A DNA stretch of 64,000 nt from Branchiostoma floridae. Taxonomy: Eukaryota; Chordata; Leptocardii; Amphioxiformes; Branchiostomatidae. Within the stretch, counting starts at the first letter, position 1. The number at the start of each line of letters is the position of its first letter. Made by a program: the position numbers and the translations under genes. Below the pieces are notes generated by a model that was not told the DNA's origin, made no database searches, and was given only the letters and a program-made list of their open reading frames with translations. Location: contig NC_049994.1 of NCBI RefSeq assembly GCF_000003815.2, positions 11,438,950 to 11,502,949 on the forward strand. Direction: 5' to 3'. Shown here one piece after another: positions 26,401 through 36,127 of this stretch.

Positions 26401-29400
26401 AGAGGTAGTTAAACTAACAGTTGGTCTATGTGTGTGGTAAAGAGATCACTTGTTTTTTTTTTACAAAGAATAGGTAGTTACAGGTGGACGACACATTCTG
26501 CTTGTGCGGCAAAGTAGCATCATTTAAAAAACATTGTATAATACAGTTGTCCATTTATATTTTGTTACAGAATGTAAGTTCTTTTCACCAACTTTATACA
26601 TTTTATACTCGGTTTCCAGTGCAGAATATTTGTCAGCACTGGATTTCCAGAGCTGAAATGTCCTCAGCACTGGAAATCCAGTGCTGATTGTAGTCTCAGC
26701 ACTCGGTTTCCAGTGCTGACAGGAGGGCTTCGAGTGCTGAAGCTGCCTCAGCACTGGATTTCCAGTGCTGACGCCGGCTCAGCACTGGACTTCCAGTGCT
26801 GACGACCACTTCAGCACTGGTGTTCCAGTGCTGACAGAGGAGACCGTTACTTTTGTATATTTGCAGAGGTAATTGATGTTATTTTGACTTTTTCTACTGC
26901 ACTAGGAATTAGCAGAACATGTTCAAAAACCGATTTTATATCGATGCATTACTCGAAAGCTCCTTGCACAAATTCTCACATGGAAAATTCATGTCTGCCA
27001 GCCGGCCACCCAAAAAAAAGTCAAGGGTCGGCAGGTTTTTCTAGGGTCGGTCGGGTTACAGGAAACACAACATTTTTTTTCCTAGGCCTAAACTAGATAA
27101 TTGTGTCTTCATGAAGTTCATACATTGAATCCAATCTTGAGCTGGTCTAAATTTGAGACATTTTTTCTGCAGAAACTTGTTCTGAGTAAGGACACTTTGT
27201 GCCTTGGTATAGTCTTGCTGGGCCATTGTTGTATGTTCTTTGTATTTGATGACATATTTACATGACAACAATGTGTGATGAGAATTAAGATAGTTGCTTG
27301 GTGCTAAATGCCTTGTTAGGTAGGGTTTTACTTGATCTTTTAATCGTTATTCCTTTATTCATATTGTGAATTGTAGTCTGTCAATGGCTTGGTGTTTGGT
27401 TTCAAGGTAGCTCAATATCATATTTTCTGTTAAATATAAGTTCATATTAACAGTCCAAGGAGCTTTTGATAAAAGCTCCTTGATCAGTCTTAACAAAATT
27501 GTTCAGGTTTTCATATTCACAAAGATGAAGGATATAATCATATATTTAGACGGTCCTCACATTTGGTAACAATGCACCATTTATCTAGTAATGACATTGA
27601 GAACAGACATGAATTTTTCCCTCACTGAAATGATCATTTAACCTTGTTACAATGTCACTGTGTAATTATAAAGCCTAGTTGTCCCTGACACTAGTATACC
27701 AACCTGTTGCTTTTACCATTGTTGATATCAGTATGGTCATACATATGTAGTCTAGTAATTGCCCTTCTGTATGCCAGCTGTGGCACCCTTTATGTGCTTT
27801 GAATGCTAATCAACTCAGTTCTGCCCACCAGCATTCTCAGGTCATATAATATGGGGGCATGTAGCTTTCTCTCTTGAGACTTGAGACTTTACTTGAAAAT
27901 CCATTAGTGGCATGCCCATGGACTTTCAAATAAGCATGTCATGAAATCTACACATTGAAAACAATATGCTAATTGTATTGTGCATTTTGTAATTGTGCAT
28001 GTTGAATTCTCACTAATGACTCTCTCACTAAATATAGCACAATACGTGTTATAGTTAACCAGGCAATGGTTCGCACCCATTAGTAACACTAAGAGGCAAA
28101 AGGCCAAACTAATTAGAAGGTATGGACAAGGCAGTAACATATATCCCCCTTGGTATGGATGACACAAGTATTTTCAAACTTATTTGATTTCTGCTTTAAC
28201 AATACTGCATCCTGTAAAGTTTGTGAAAAGCAAAGTTTCATGCATGCTAAATAGAAACAAATTGCTACAAATGGTCCTAGAAAGACTTTTTTTCAACTGA
28301 GTGCAAGATGAGAGGATATGCACATGTTGCAAAAGTACTAAAACTGTCAAATCACCCTACATTTTGTCCTTCAATTGTTGAAAAAAATGGCTTAGAAATT
28401 GCTGTTGATAAGTTGTTGATGGAGATTTCCTGTCCCTTTCCCAGGGGTTCCGCCATCGGGAAGATTATCGGCAAGAATGCGGCCAACCTGGACCAGTTTG
28501 AGACGCAGGTGAACATGTGGGTGTTTGAGGAGATGGTCGACGGCAGGAAACTGACAGAAATCATCAACACAGACCACGAGAACGTCAAGTACCTGCCTGG
28601 ACACAAACTTCCCGAGAATATCGTACGTATGACTTTTCATCTCTCACTGTCTTACCGTTCTGTCTTTCTTTTATTTCTATGACCCTTTATTCCCTCTCTC
28701 TTTATCATTTTCCCCTCTCTCCCAGTCTCTGTATCATTTTACAATAAATATATCATTTGATATGTTGCCTTTTCTGTAGCTAATTAGTAAACTTGTAAGT
28801 TGTAGCAGCCTCACAGTTGAGCTCCTAGTTCCAATTAGTTGGAGAAAATTAACAGATTTTACCAACAGATTATCACACGTTTTGGGGCTTACAGGTCCTC
28901 GAAAATAACAAGAGATAACTAAAGGGGAGTTGGTAGTCATTTCTACTATGTTTCCACAATTAAACTTGGTCTTAGTTAACAGAGGCATTAGTGTTGTTTA
29001 CATTAAGATAGGATTTTAAACGCCAGTAGAAGTCGGATACTCCACCAAACAGATTCCTTTGTAGTGAAATGGACTATTGTTTTGACTATTGTCCATTCAC
29101 AAGTTTTCAAGTACAATTAGGTCCAGTTTCAGGTTCGGCCTGGTCCTCTGGACTTGGACTATACCTGGACCCAAATTTTCTGTACAACTACAGGTACCCA
29201 TCTCTAATCTCCATGTATCTCCCCAGGTTGCTATCCCTGACGTGGTGGAGGCGTGCATGTCCGCAGACATCCATGTGTGGGTGCTGCCTCACCAGTTTGT
29301 CAGGGGAGTGTGTCAAAAACTCAAGGGGAACATCAAACCTGATGCCGTCGCACTGTCTCTCATCAAGGTAATAAAGTTCAATGATACTGTAAATCATAGA

Positions 29401-32400
29401 ATATTTAATACGGTAGTTTTGTTTTTGCGGTGATCTCATAATTGGGAATTCATGATTTCCTGCCAACTTTATCTCCCTTGTATTATCTAATGCTTAATAA
29501 TTGATAGTTATATATTTAGGGCTAGCTCTTGATAATATCTTCTGGCTAGTTGGGTAGCCCTGGCAGTATTTCTATCTTTACAGCTGAATCAATCAATCAA
29601 TCAAATCAAATCAAATATGATATAATTACTACACTATGTTGTTTTAACTCCAAGTCAAAACACAATGACAACCTCTGTTACATGAACCTCCCAACTTAAA
29701 AAAATAACACTGCAGAAGTAAATGAATTTACAGAAAGACAAAAATTATAGTTTTTAACTCCAAGCAAGTCTCCTAGCAGCTAGTTACCGGTGCAGTACTG
29801 CAGCGGAGCTTCAACATTTTAGGTGAAATTTTCTGCAAGTACCAGGTTCAAAGCTTTTTAGTAGTGGATAGTTCTTCAAGTAGGGACATTTTGTAAGTTT
29901 GGGCCCCCTAGTGGCTTGTTTTTTTTTACTGATGGGAGCATTCGAACAATCGTTTTGTAGGGACTGGATGAGAGTCAAGCTGGCGTGGATCTCATCTCCA
30001 ATGTGATCAACCAGGAGCTGGGAGTGGAGGTCAACGTCCTGATGGGAGCAAACCTGGCTAAGGAGGTCGCAAACGGCCACTTCTGTGAGACCACAATAGG
30101 TAAGGAACACTTCAGTGGTGTTATTTTGGTGTAACGTTTGGTGTATTTGGCCCAGGAATCGAATGCTACCAATGTTGTATCCTTTGGAAAGGCACTTTCC
30201 TTACTCCACCCAGGTGTAGGGTTACACTATGTGAGTATATGGAAATGTAGTATTGTACACTATAAAATGTATGTTTATAGCATATTCTTGAAATGTTTAA
30301 AAGTGTCATTGAAAAATGATAAACCACTCTTTATATTAAAACTTTGTCATATCATTATGGAGTTATCTGTAGAATGTCTGATTCAACTTTTTCACTATTT
30401 TCTGTTGTAAGCCCAATTTTTTCTGTACTATTAGATTTTAAGATTAGGTGTACTAATGCACCTTTTCCCTACAAGGAATTTCTAGTCCTGAAAACCTATG
30501 TGTGTTTGTGTCCAGGCTGTAGGAATGAGGCTTGTGGCCAGATGTTGAAGGAGATGGTCCAGGCAGATTATTTCAGGGTGGTGGTCGTTGAGGACGCTAC
30601 CACTGTGGAGATCTGTGGGGCCCTCAAGGTGGGTACAGTAAGAACATCATGTCCCCCTCCTCCATTTGATTTGGTACAGTCCAATGTGAAGAGTTTTGGG
30701 CCGTCAATGTGGGTACAGTATATTATGCCCCCCCCCCCCTCTATTTAATTTGGTACAGTCCAATGTGAAGAATTCTGTGACCTTCAAAGTGGATACAATA
30801 CATGTATGAACGTCATGCTCCTTTCCTCATTCAATTTGGTATGGTCCAATGTGAATAGCTTTGTGTCCAATGTGAATAGCTACAGTATGTCTCTAGGGAT
30901 TTAAAGTTCCAGTCTTGGCCATTATCACTTGGTAATTGCTTGCTACTGGAAAGGGTTGCAGTGCTTAGGCCGTGGGCCACAGTTTATTGTGCTGGTCAAA
31001 AAGAGCTTGATAAATTTCTCTGTTACAATGGACCCATACATACCATACAATGTACATATCGTTTTTCCTTTTGCTGACATGTACATGTAACGCAACCAAG
31101 TCTTAAAAGTTTTTCATGTATTTATCTATTGTTGTGTTTTAGAACATTGTGGCAACAGGAGCAGGTTTTGTGGATGGGCTGGGCATGGGAGACAACACCA
31201 AGGCAGCGGTCATCCGCCTGGGACTCATGGAGATGGTCAAGTTCACAGAAACCTTCTACCAGGTACGAACATCTAATGTGGACGTCCCTGTAGCTCATTT
31301 GGTAGAAGCCTGATAAGTTGTCAGTGCCTGGTTCAAACTAGTTCTCAATGCAGATACACTTAACATTGTACATGTAGATACAGGGTCAGTTATCAGTGTC
31401 TACCCTGCAAACAAAAAGCACTTTAAAAACTTACATTTCTGTCTCTTTTTATCTGTTTTACAGAGACTTCAGCCTGGAGGGACTAAGAATCCAGACGTTT
31501 GTAAATCTTTATTAAGGGTTAACTAAAAACACATCAAGCATATTTAAGGACTCACCATGCTATGTTTAACAGGAATTAAGGTGTTTGCCGGGGTGTATAA
31601 TGGTAATGGTTCAAACCTATCAGTCCTAACTATATACTTAAACTGCTACACTAACTGTAGATATTATGTATAATACTTGCATGCTATGTAATGAAGTACA
31701 TGATTGTACAGTAGTTTATATGAGGTGATCTGAAACAGAGTCGGAAGGTGTTGTCATTCTTGTGGCTTCTATTTAACTATCTGCTTTCCTACCAGCCTGC
31801 TGACTGTGGTTCCTGGCATTCCTGGCTATCTAAGATGCTGCATTCTTGAGAAAGGCACATAACACAATTTTCCTCACCCTACCCAGGTGTAAATGAGTAC
31901 TTCTATTGGGAAGGTGCACATTCATCATTTCAGATGCTGACCTTAAGCCCCTTGTATGGGGTAGCATCAAGTGTCATCCTCTGCATGTAAAGAGCCCAGC
32001 GGGAGTAGGGGTGATCTGGTGTGCTTGGCTGAAAATGCATGCTATACACCTTTCTCACACAGCGGCCATGATAGATGAAAATGAGGCCAATGTGGCAAAC
32101 AAAAGACTGTCCATCATAATTAGCAGTTCAACCAATGATAGCATGGCAATTAGAAAATCGACCAATAAGAGAATGGCTGCATTTCTGTCAAATATATGCA
32201 CAATGCTTTTATTTTGCATCTCTAGGGACTATCGGATCAGTTTGCACTACTCTTTGCTACATCTTTTGGTGCATAGCACTAGTTATAATATTTATTATTT
32301 GATCTTATATTGTGAAAATTTGTGTGGTTTTGGGGAAAACTAAATGGGAGCTTCAAGTTAGAAATAAGTTTTGTCTGTTTGCCTCATTGACGTCATTTTC

Positions 32401-34157
32401 GATCTATCATGGCCACAGCGTGAGAAAGGTGCATGCCTTAATCCGAGATGGTACAAGTAGATAATTGATAGATAACAAGAAACCTTCTCTGTCTGCAGGG
32501 CTCTCAGACGTCCACGTTCCTGGAGAGTTGCGGGATCGCTGATCTGGTAACGACGTGCTACGGTGGGAGGAACCGCAGGGTGGCAGAAGCCTTCGTTACA
32601 AGTGGAAAGGTGGGACAATCGTAACTGCTGTAAATGCATTGCCTTACTTCGCGTTTGTTTATGATTTGTAGTAGGACAGAAAAAAGCTTCTTACTCAGCA
32701 GGGCTCGAAATACCACATGCATATGCAAGTTTGTGCATGTAAAATTGGTGTGGTGCAAGTAAGTTTGGACCAAACTTGCACCAGTGCAAGTTACTTTTAT
32801 CCACTAATACCTGACTTTAGAAAAAGCTTACACACACCAAGAATATTGTCTGCCATTGAAAGGTAAAAGAAAACAACACTGAATAAAAAAATAGCCTAAA
32901 TTTGTTATTTCTAAACTTGGTTAGACATCCAGGTAAACAAAATTTGAAGACAATTCCATCTCTATAATGCTAATAATTCCTATGGTGTTGTCTTACCTTG
33001 ATTTGCATATGAGTAAATACATTTTGCATACAATTTAGTGACTTTGATATGATCAACTGGATTTTCCAGTTATATGTGTTTGTATTGAGTTGTTCTAGCG
33101 ATGGTTAAGAATAGTGATGGAAGTCACTCGAAGAGTCCAGAAGAAATCTATTGATCTTATCAAGTAGTAGACATTGAATTGTCTTAAATTAAGCCTAAAT
33201 TCACATTTGTTGTACAATTTGAAATCCAAAATAAAATACGCTTTGGAAAACAAATATCCAAACATGTGGTCTTTATGTATCCCCATATATTTGCAAATTT
33301 TCAGAAGAAGAATAAAGGGTTAACAGTTCACTATTTTGGGTTGTGCAAGTAAGTTTCTTTTGGTGCAAGTTACCTTTGGCTTAACTTGCACTGGTGCAAG
33401 TTGACTGAAAAGTGTATTTCGAGCCCTGTACTCTGTTTTAAATGAGTGGTTGAAACAGTTCTCTTGTACATTGTACATATATCAGAAGCGCTTATGTTTT
33501 ATTTGCGGTGTCATGAATTATGGTGGAGAAGTCACCAATGAATATATTTGAAAATGCTACTCCACATATTGATATGATAAAATATGTGGTAAAGAAATGT
33601 GAAATATGATTGCAAGCTTAAGTTTCTTTCCAAAGAAAACTAATTAGAATAAAAAGATTTCAGACCTCCTTGATCTGGTGGTTGAGGGACTATTGCAGCT
33701 GTTGATGAAATGTAATTTTTATTGTTGTCTGCAATGTTCTTCAGACAATAGATGAGCTGGAGCAGGAGATGCTGAATGGACAGAAGATTCAGGGACCCCC
33801 CACCGCTAAGGAGGTCTACCATCTTCTTAAGGACAAGAAATGCGAAGATCAGTAAGTAGATGTCATGTCGTGTTACATCTTTCTGTGAGTGGCCATTGTC
33901 TTCCATCAAGCGGTTCTTAACTTATGCAGACTACAAATATTCAGGAACAGAAACACACACACACACATGCACACCCAAAACAGTACCTCCATTTTTCATG
34001 GAGGTTAAAGCATCTTTATTTGACATCTCTGTCCTAACACCATACTTTTGTCATCTGCAGGTTTCCTCTGTTTGTGGCTATTTACAAGATCTGCTATGAA
34101 GGGATGCCCGTCAAAGACTTCATCGGCTGCCTGAAAAATCACCCAGAACACATGTAA
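23411..34157 (+). CDS. GPD1: Glycerol-3-phosphate dehydrogenase (NAD+), cytosolic
   Basis: Interconverts dihydroxyacetone phosphate and glycerol 3-phosphate with NADH, linking glycolysis to lipid synthesis and the glycerol-phosphate shuttle. Nine exons: 23411-23454, 28445-28622, 29227-29367, 29961-30099, 30516-30628, 31143-31262, 32499-32609, 33745-33851, 34061-34157. All are GT-AG and in phase, giving 349 aa, the same length as human GPD1. It begins [15 protein letters not shown] and exon 2 supplies [11 protein letters not shown], completing the Rossmann glycine motif. Further signatures are VPHQF-like [26 protein letters not shown] with the catalytic Lys, [31 protein letters not shown] and the C-terminal [12 protein letters not shown]1 and GPD1L are not separable here. 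An alternative first exon lies at 24116. Intron 1 (about 5 kb) contains nested mobile elements. Confidence 0.96.
24116..24156 (+). CDS. GPD1: Alternative first coding exon of GPD1
   Basis: ATG at 24116 opens 41 nt encoding [13 protein letters not shown] plus TG, followed by the donor GTGAGA. It ends in the same phase as the first exon at 23411-23454 (Trp codon split TG|G), so joining to exon 2 gives GCGQW-GSAIGK, a proper G-x-G-x-x-G nucleotide-binding motif. The chance of an unrelated ORF ending in a donor at exactly this point and with this motif is small. It would have its own upstream promoter about 0.66 kb into the first intron of the other isoform. Confidence 0.82.
24396..27089. mobile_element. 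2.7-kb inverted-repeat-bounded insertion in GPD1 intron 1
   Basis: A 35-bp sequence beginning AGGCCTAGGAAAAAAAATG at 24396-24430 recurs as its exact reverse complement at 27055-27089. Both ends then carry AGGGTCGG-type repeats on the inner side. The arms may be the termini of one element, later invaded by the palindrome element at 25638-26865, or two copies of a short repeat in opposite orientation. No clear target duplication and no transposase were seen. A (T)n run lies at 24471-24491. Confidence 0.6.
25638..26865. mobile_element. 1.2-kb transposon with arrays of 22-bp palindromes at both ends
   Basis: The ends are inverted repeats, TGCAAGTATACAAAAGTAAC on the left and TGCAAATATACAAAAGTAAC inverted on the right, flanked by GAGGTAA at 25631-25637 and 26866-26872 (7-9 bp depending on where the end is placed). 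Inside, the left 480 bp holds about 13 and the right 220 bp about 6 palindromes with arms CAGCACTGG and CCAGTGCTG around a 4-nt centre, about every 30-42 bp. The centres (TTTT, AATT, ATTT, GGGT and others) and the 7-14-nt spacers vary. Three half-units occur. The middle, about 26125-26610, is unique. A second copy of the terminal sequence lies at 25978-25997. There is no transposase; the long duplication suggests a hAT-like non-autonomous element. Confidence 0.85.
29030..29208 (-). repeat. Fragment of the 20120-type element
   Basis: CCACCAAACAGATTCCTTTG with TAGTGAAATGGAC matches, in reverse complement, 20227-20265 inside the element at 20120. GGTCCAG-type blocks follow, and it ends in CAGGTACCCATCT, like the element's end. 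It stops about 18 bp before the acceptor of GPD1 exon 3. Confidence 0.65.
30165..30235 (+). repeat. SINE body fragment
   Basis: GGAAAGGCACTTTCCTTACT followed by CCACCCAGGTGTA resembles the sequence at 31845-31895 (GAAAGGCAC, TTTTCCTCACCCTACCCAGGTGTAA). I infer that both are pieces of the same tRNA-derived SINE family. It lies in GPD1 intron 4. Confidence 0.5.
30608..30870 (+). repeat. 79-bp tandem repeat spanning a GPD1 donor site
   Basis: Three copies: 30608 (exon 5 end and its donor), 30687 and 30766, with a short fourth. Each runs from a GAGATCTGTGGGGCC-like start through GTGGGTACAGTA to TTTGGTACAGTCCAATGT. Copy 1 contains the true CTCAAG|GTGGGT junction. Copy 2 keeps GTGGGTACAGTA as TCAAT|GTGGGT; copy 3 has lost the GT (AAAGTGGAT). 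So the duplication began in coding sequence and spread into the intron. Confidence 0.85.
31282..31350 (+). repeat. tRNA-like SINE head
   Basis: TAGCTCATTTGGTAGA at 31291-31306 matches the pol III box A, and GGTTCAAACT at 31330-31339 resembles box B, at normal tRNA spacing. There is no clean cloverleaf or matching 3' stem, so this looks like the tRNA-derived head of a SINE, not a tRNA gene. It lies just inside GPD1 intron 6. Confidence 0.6.
31464..31526 (+). CDS. GPD1: Candidate alternative terminal exon of GPD1
   Basis: A strong acceptor (TTTTTATCTGTTTTACAG) is followed by an in-phase reading frame of 20 codons, [12 protein letters not shown] and so on, ending at TAA 31524-31526. Exon 6 ends in phase 0, so splicing here gives a GPD1 truncated after TETFYQ with a new 20-residue tail, lacking the last 105 residues. 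A donor-like GTAAAT after 37 nt would break the frame. No domain evidence supports it; transcripts would decide. Confidence 0.3.
   Translation, partial: RLQPGGTKNPDVCKSLLRVN
31840..32045 (+). repeat. SINE body, same family as 30165
   Basis: Contains GAGAAAGGCAC, CTACCCAGGTGTAAATGAGT and CTCTGCATGTAAAGAGCCCA, a pattern I associate with tRNA-derived SINEs of amphioxus from memory. It may be the 3' part of the SINE whose head is at 31282. The 145-codon open frame starting at 31906 runs through it and has no other support. Confidence 0.5.
32699..33428. mobile_element. 730-bp hAT-like non-autonomous element
   Basis: The ends are CAGGGCTCGAAATA at 32699 and its complement TATTTCGAGCCCTG ending at 33428. 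CAGGG termini are typical of hAT transposons. Flanks TTACTCAG and GTACTCTG agree at 6 of 8 bases, an aged 8-bp target duplication. Sub-terminal GTGCAAGTAAGTTT and TTGCACTGGTGCAAGTT motifs occur at both ends. There is no transposase. It lies in GPD1 intron 7. Confidence 0.8.
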
Positions 34158-36127
34158 ACAGGCAACAAATACTGCACACAGCGGACGATGTGCCAACAGT
34201 TTGTAGTGAGCTTACAGGATGTTTTTAGCACAACAACAAACAATGAGCAAGTAAACAACAAAGTTTGTTCAGAACAACAGACATCAGAATTGAATAATTG
34301 ATACACATTTTTACCAACTGCAGAGCTGTCCATTGTTTAAATGTATTTAAAGAACTACGCATGAAATTCTGAGTTGCATAAAAGATTTCACAACCTTAAG
34401 TTCAAATGTGTTGTTTTACCCAATGCGTGTAGAATGAACGTATACTATGAAGGGAACATTAGTTTTAGGACCCTGGTGTTACATATCATTTTACAGTGGT
34501 GTGAGATCTATTCATGACATGTTGTTGTACATGTGGCTACGAGCAACAAGTTTTGGAGGTATACGTCTTGTGGTTACGCAAACCAGCACCTCTGTATAGA
34601 CAAGTGCTAACCTGATTTTAGATGAGGGAACACATTTTTAATTAGTATTATAGTTTACCTTGTTGATTTCATTACTTGAGCTTCCTGAATTAAATACAGT
34701 TTCCATTTCTGACACAGTCAAACTTTCCTTTGTGATTGTCATGATGTTTACAAAGTTTTGTTTCTTAACTCATGTATTATATGTGGAAAGTTCAAGTCTG
34801 CTATGCTAATGAACTATCACCAAGGCTTGTATGAAACATATGAACTCGGGAACCAAATTGTTTTGTGGGTGTCTCGGTACTATTTTCACTTTATATTTTG
34901 ATAATCTTCAGTCAAGAAGGGGCAAATTGCTTAGACATGTAAACTTAACAGCGCATCACAAACTTAAGATGATAAAGTTGCCATAGTTTGAATATTTGAA
35001 TTGAGCCTTTGTGTAGTGTGCCATTAGAATGAAATAGATTGGCTGATGTATAGTAGTGCAACGTGAAATGGTGTGGTTTGCAGTCTGGTGCAAAAGGCAA
35101 ATTGCGCAGTACTGTTCTTTTCAAGCAAGCTATTTTATTACAAACCAGTTTATGATATGAAAACGTTTACTCGCTTATGGCAGTTTTAAGGGGAAAACCC
35201 TTGGTCAATGTATAACAAACGGGTGAAAGCTCAGGGTAGATGTAGATTTAAAGATATTTGATAAGTCCTATGATGGTGCAGGGTTTGTTTCCATGTACTG
35301 GGTATTTTATTCCATTATGCACACAGCTATTGTATAGGTGATGTTGATTTAGCAAGAAATGCCATTCAGACTGTCATACCTTTATTGTGTACTTTTTTAT
35401 TCTTCCTGATAAAAGTGCATGGTCCTTGTATTTTAGCTGAGAGAAGGTTGATACCCCCCTCACATTAGGCGAAAATCGATCGGACGACGAGTCTGCGAGC
35501 TCTAAATTATGAGGACGCATGACCCTGCTGCCGACGAAGAAATGGCAGAGTTCCCCCCTTCCCATCAGGGTCATGCCTCCTCGTAATTTAGAGCTCGCAG
35601 ACTCGTCCGATCGATTTTCGCCTAATGTGAGGGGGCTATTAAGACACTGACAGATCAGAAAAGTTGCAAACAAATAATTTGACACATAAATTACCAGTTA
35701 GCATTTCTATATTGCTGTTTTTCTTACGAACTTAAATTCTGTTTGCTAAACAGGAGCAGTCAAGTAGAGAGTTCAAGGTTATGAGCAAAATAGAAATGAA
35801 AACGAGCCTGCTATTTATCTTTAACAATGTAGAGCTAGATTATTTTAAGACTCGTGATTGTATGATCTGCTATTGTTTTGCTCACTGTGGTTGTCACTGT
35901 CATTGGAAATGTTGGAAGTTTCTTGCTAACTGTGTTAAGCGATTTGATGTTGTTTGATGCATAATTTGTGATACGGGCAAATAACTCTAAGACTGAAGTG
36001 ACACATGATTTTTACCCTGGCAGACCATGAAATTACAAGAAGAAGCCTAGGTCACAATAGATCCCACGTTCAATTCTTTCACAGGGATCATGGTAGAAGA
36101 AATCCAAATGAAAATGTGAAATGGTCC
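34158..36127. other. Convergent 3' region, GPD1 / TRIM
   Basis: This is the GPD1 3' UTR on the left and the TRIM 3' UTR on the right. Minus-strand AATAAA (TTTATT on plus) at 35381-35386 and 35396-35401 are good candidates for the TRIM poly(A) signal and would give a 3' UTR of about 0.73 kb that includes the hairpin element at 35452. No coding exon seen. Confidence 0.6.
35452..35638. mobile_element. Foldback MITE with arms of about 70 bp
   Basis: The left arm starts CCCCCTCACATTAGGCGAAA and the right arm ends with its complement. The pairing continues through AATCGATCGGACGA, GAGTCTGCGAGCTCTAAATTA and GCATGACCCTG with only a few differences (a 3-nt insertion and three or four substitutions), leaving a loop of about 40 nt. 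No coding capacity. Near-perfect arms mean recent insertion or continuing gene conversion. It probably lies in the TRIM 3' UTR. Confidence 0.9.

Noticed and set aside
31282-31350. A functional tRNA gene
   Set aside because: Box A and B are present, but arms do not pair into a cloverleaf; a SINE head fits better.
31906-32343. 145-codon plus-strand frame in a GPD1 intron
   Set aside because: Starts in a SINE-like repeat and has no domain or splice evidence.
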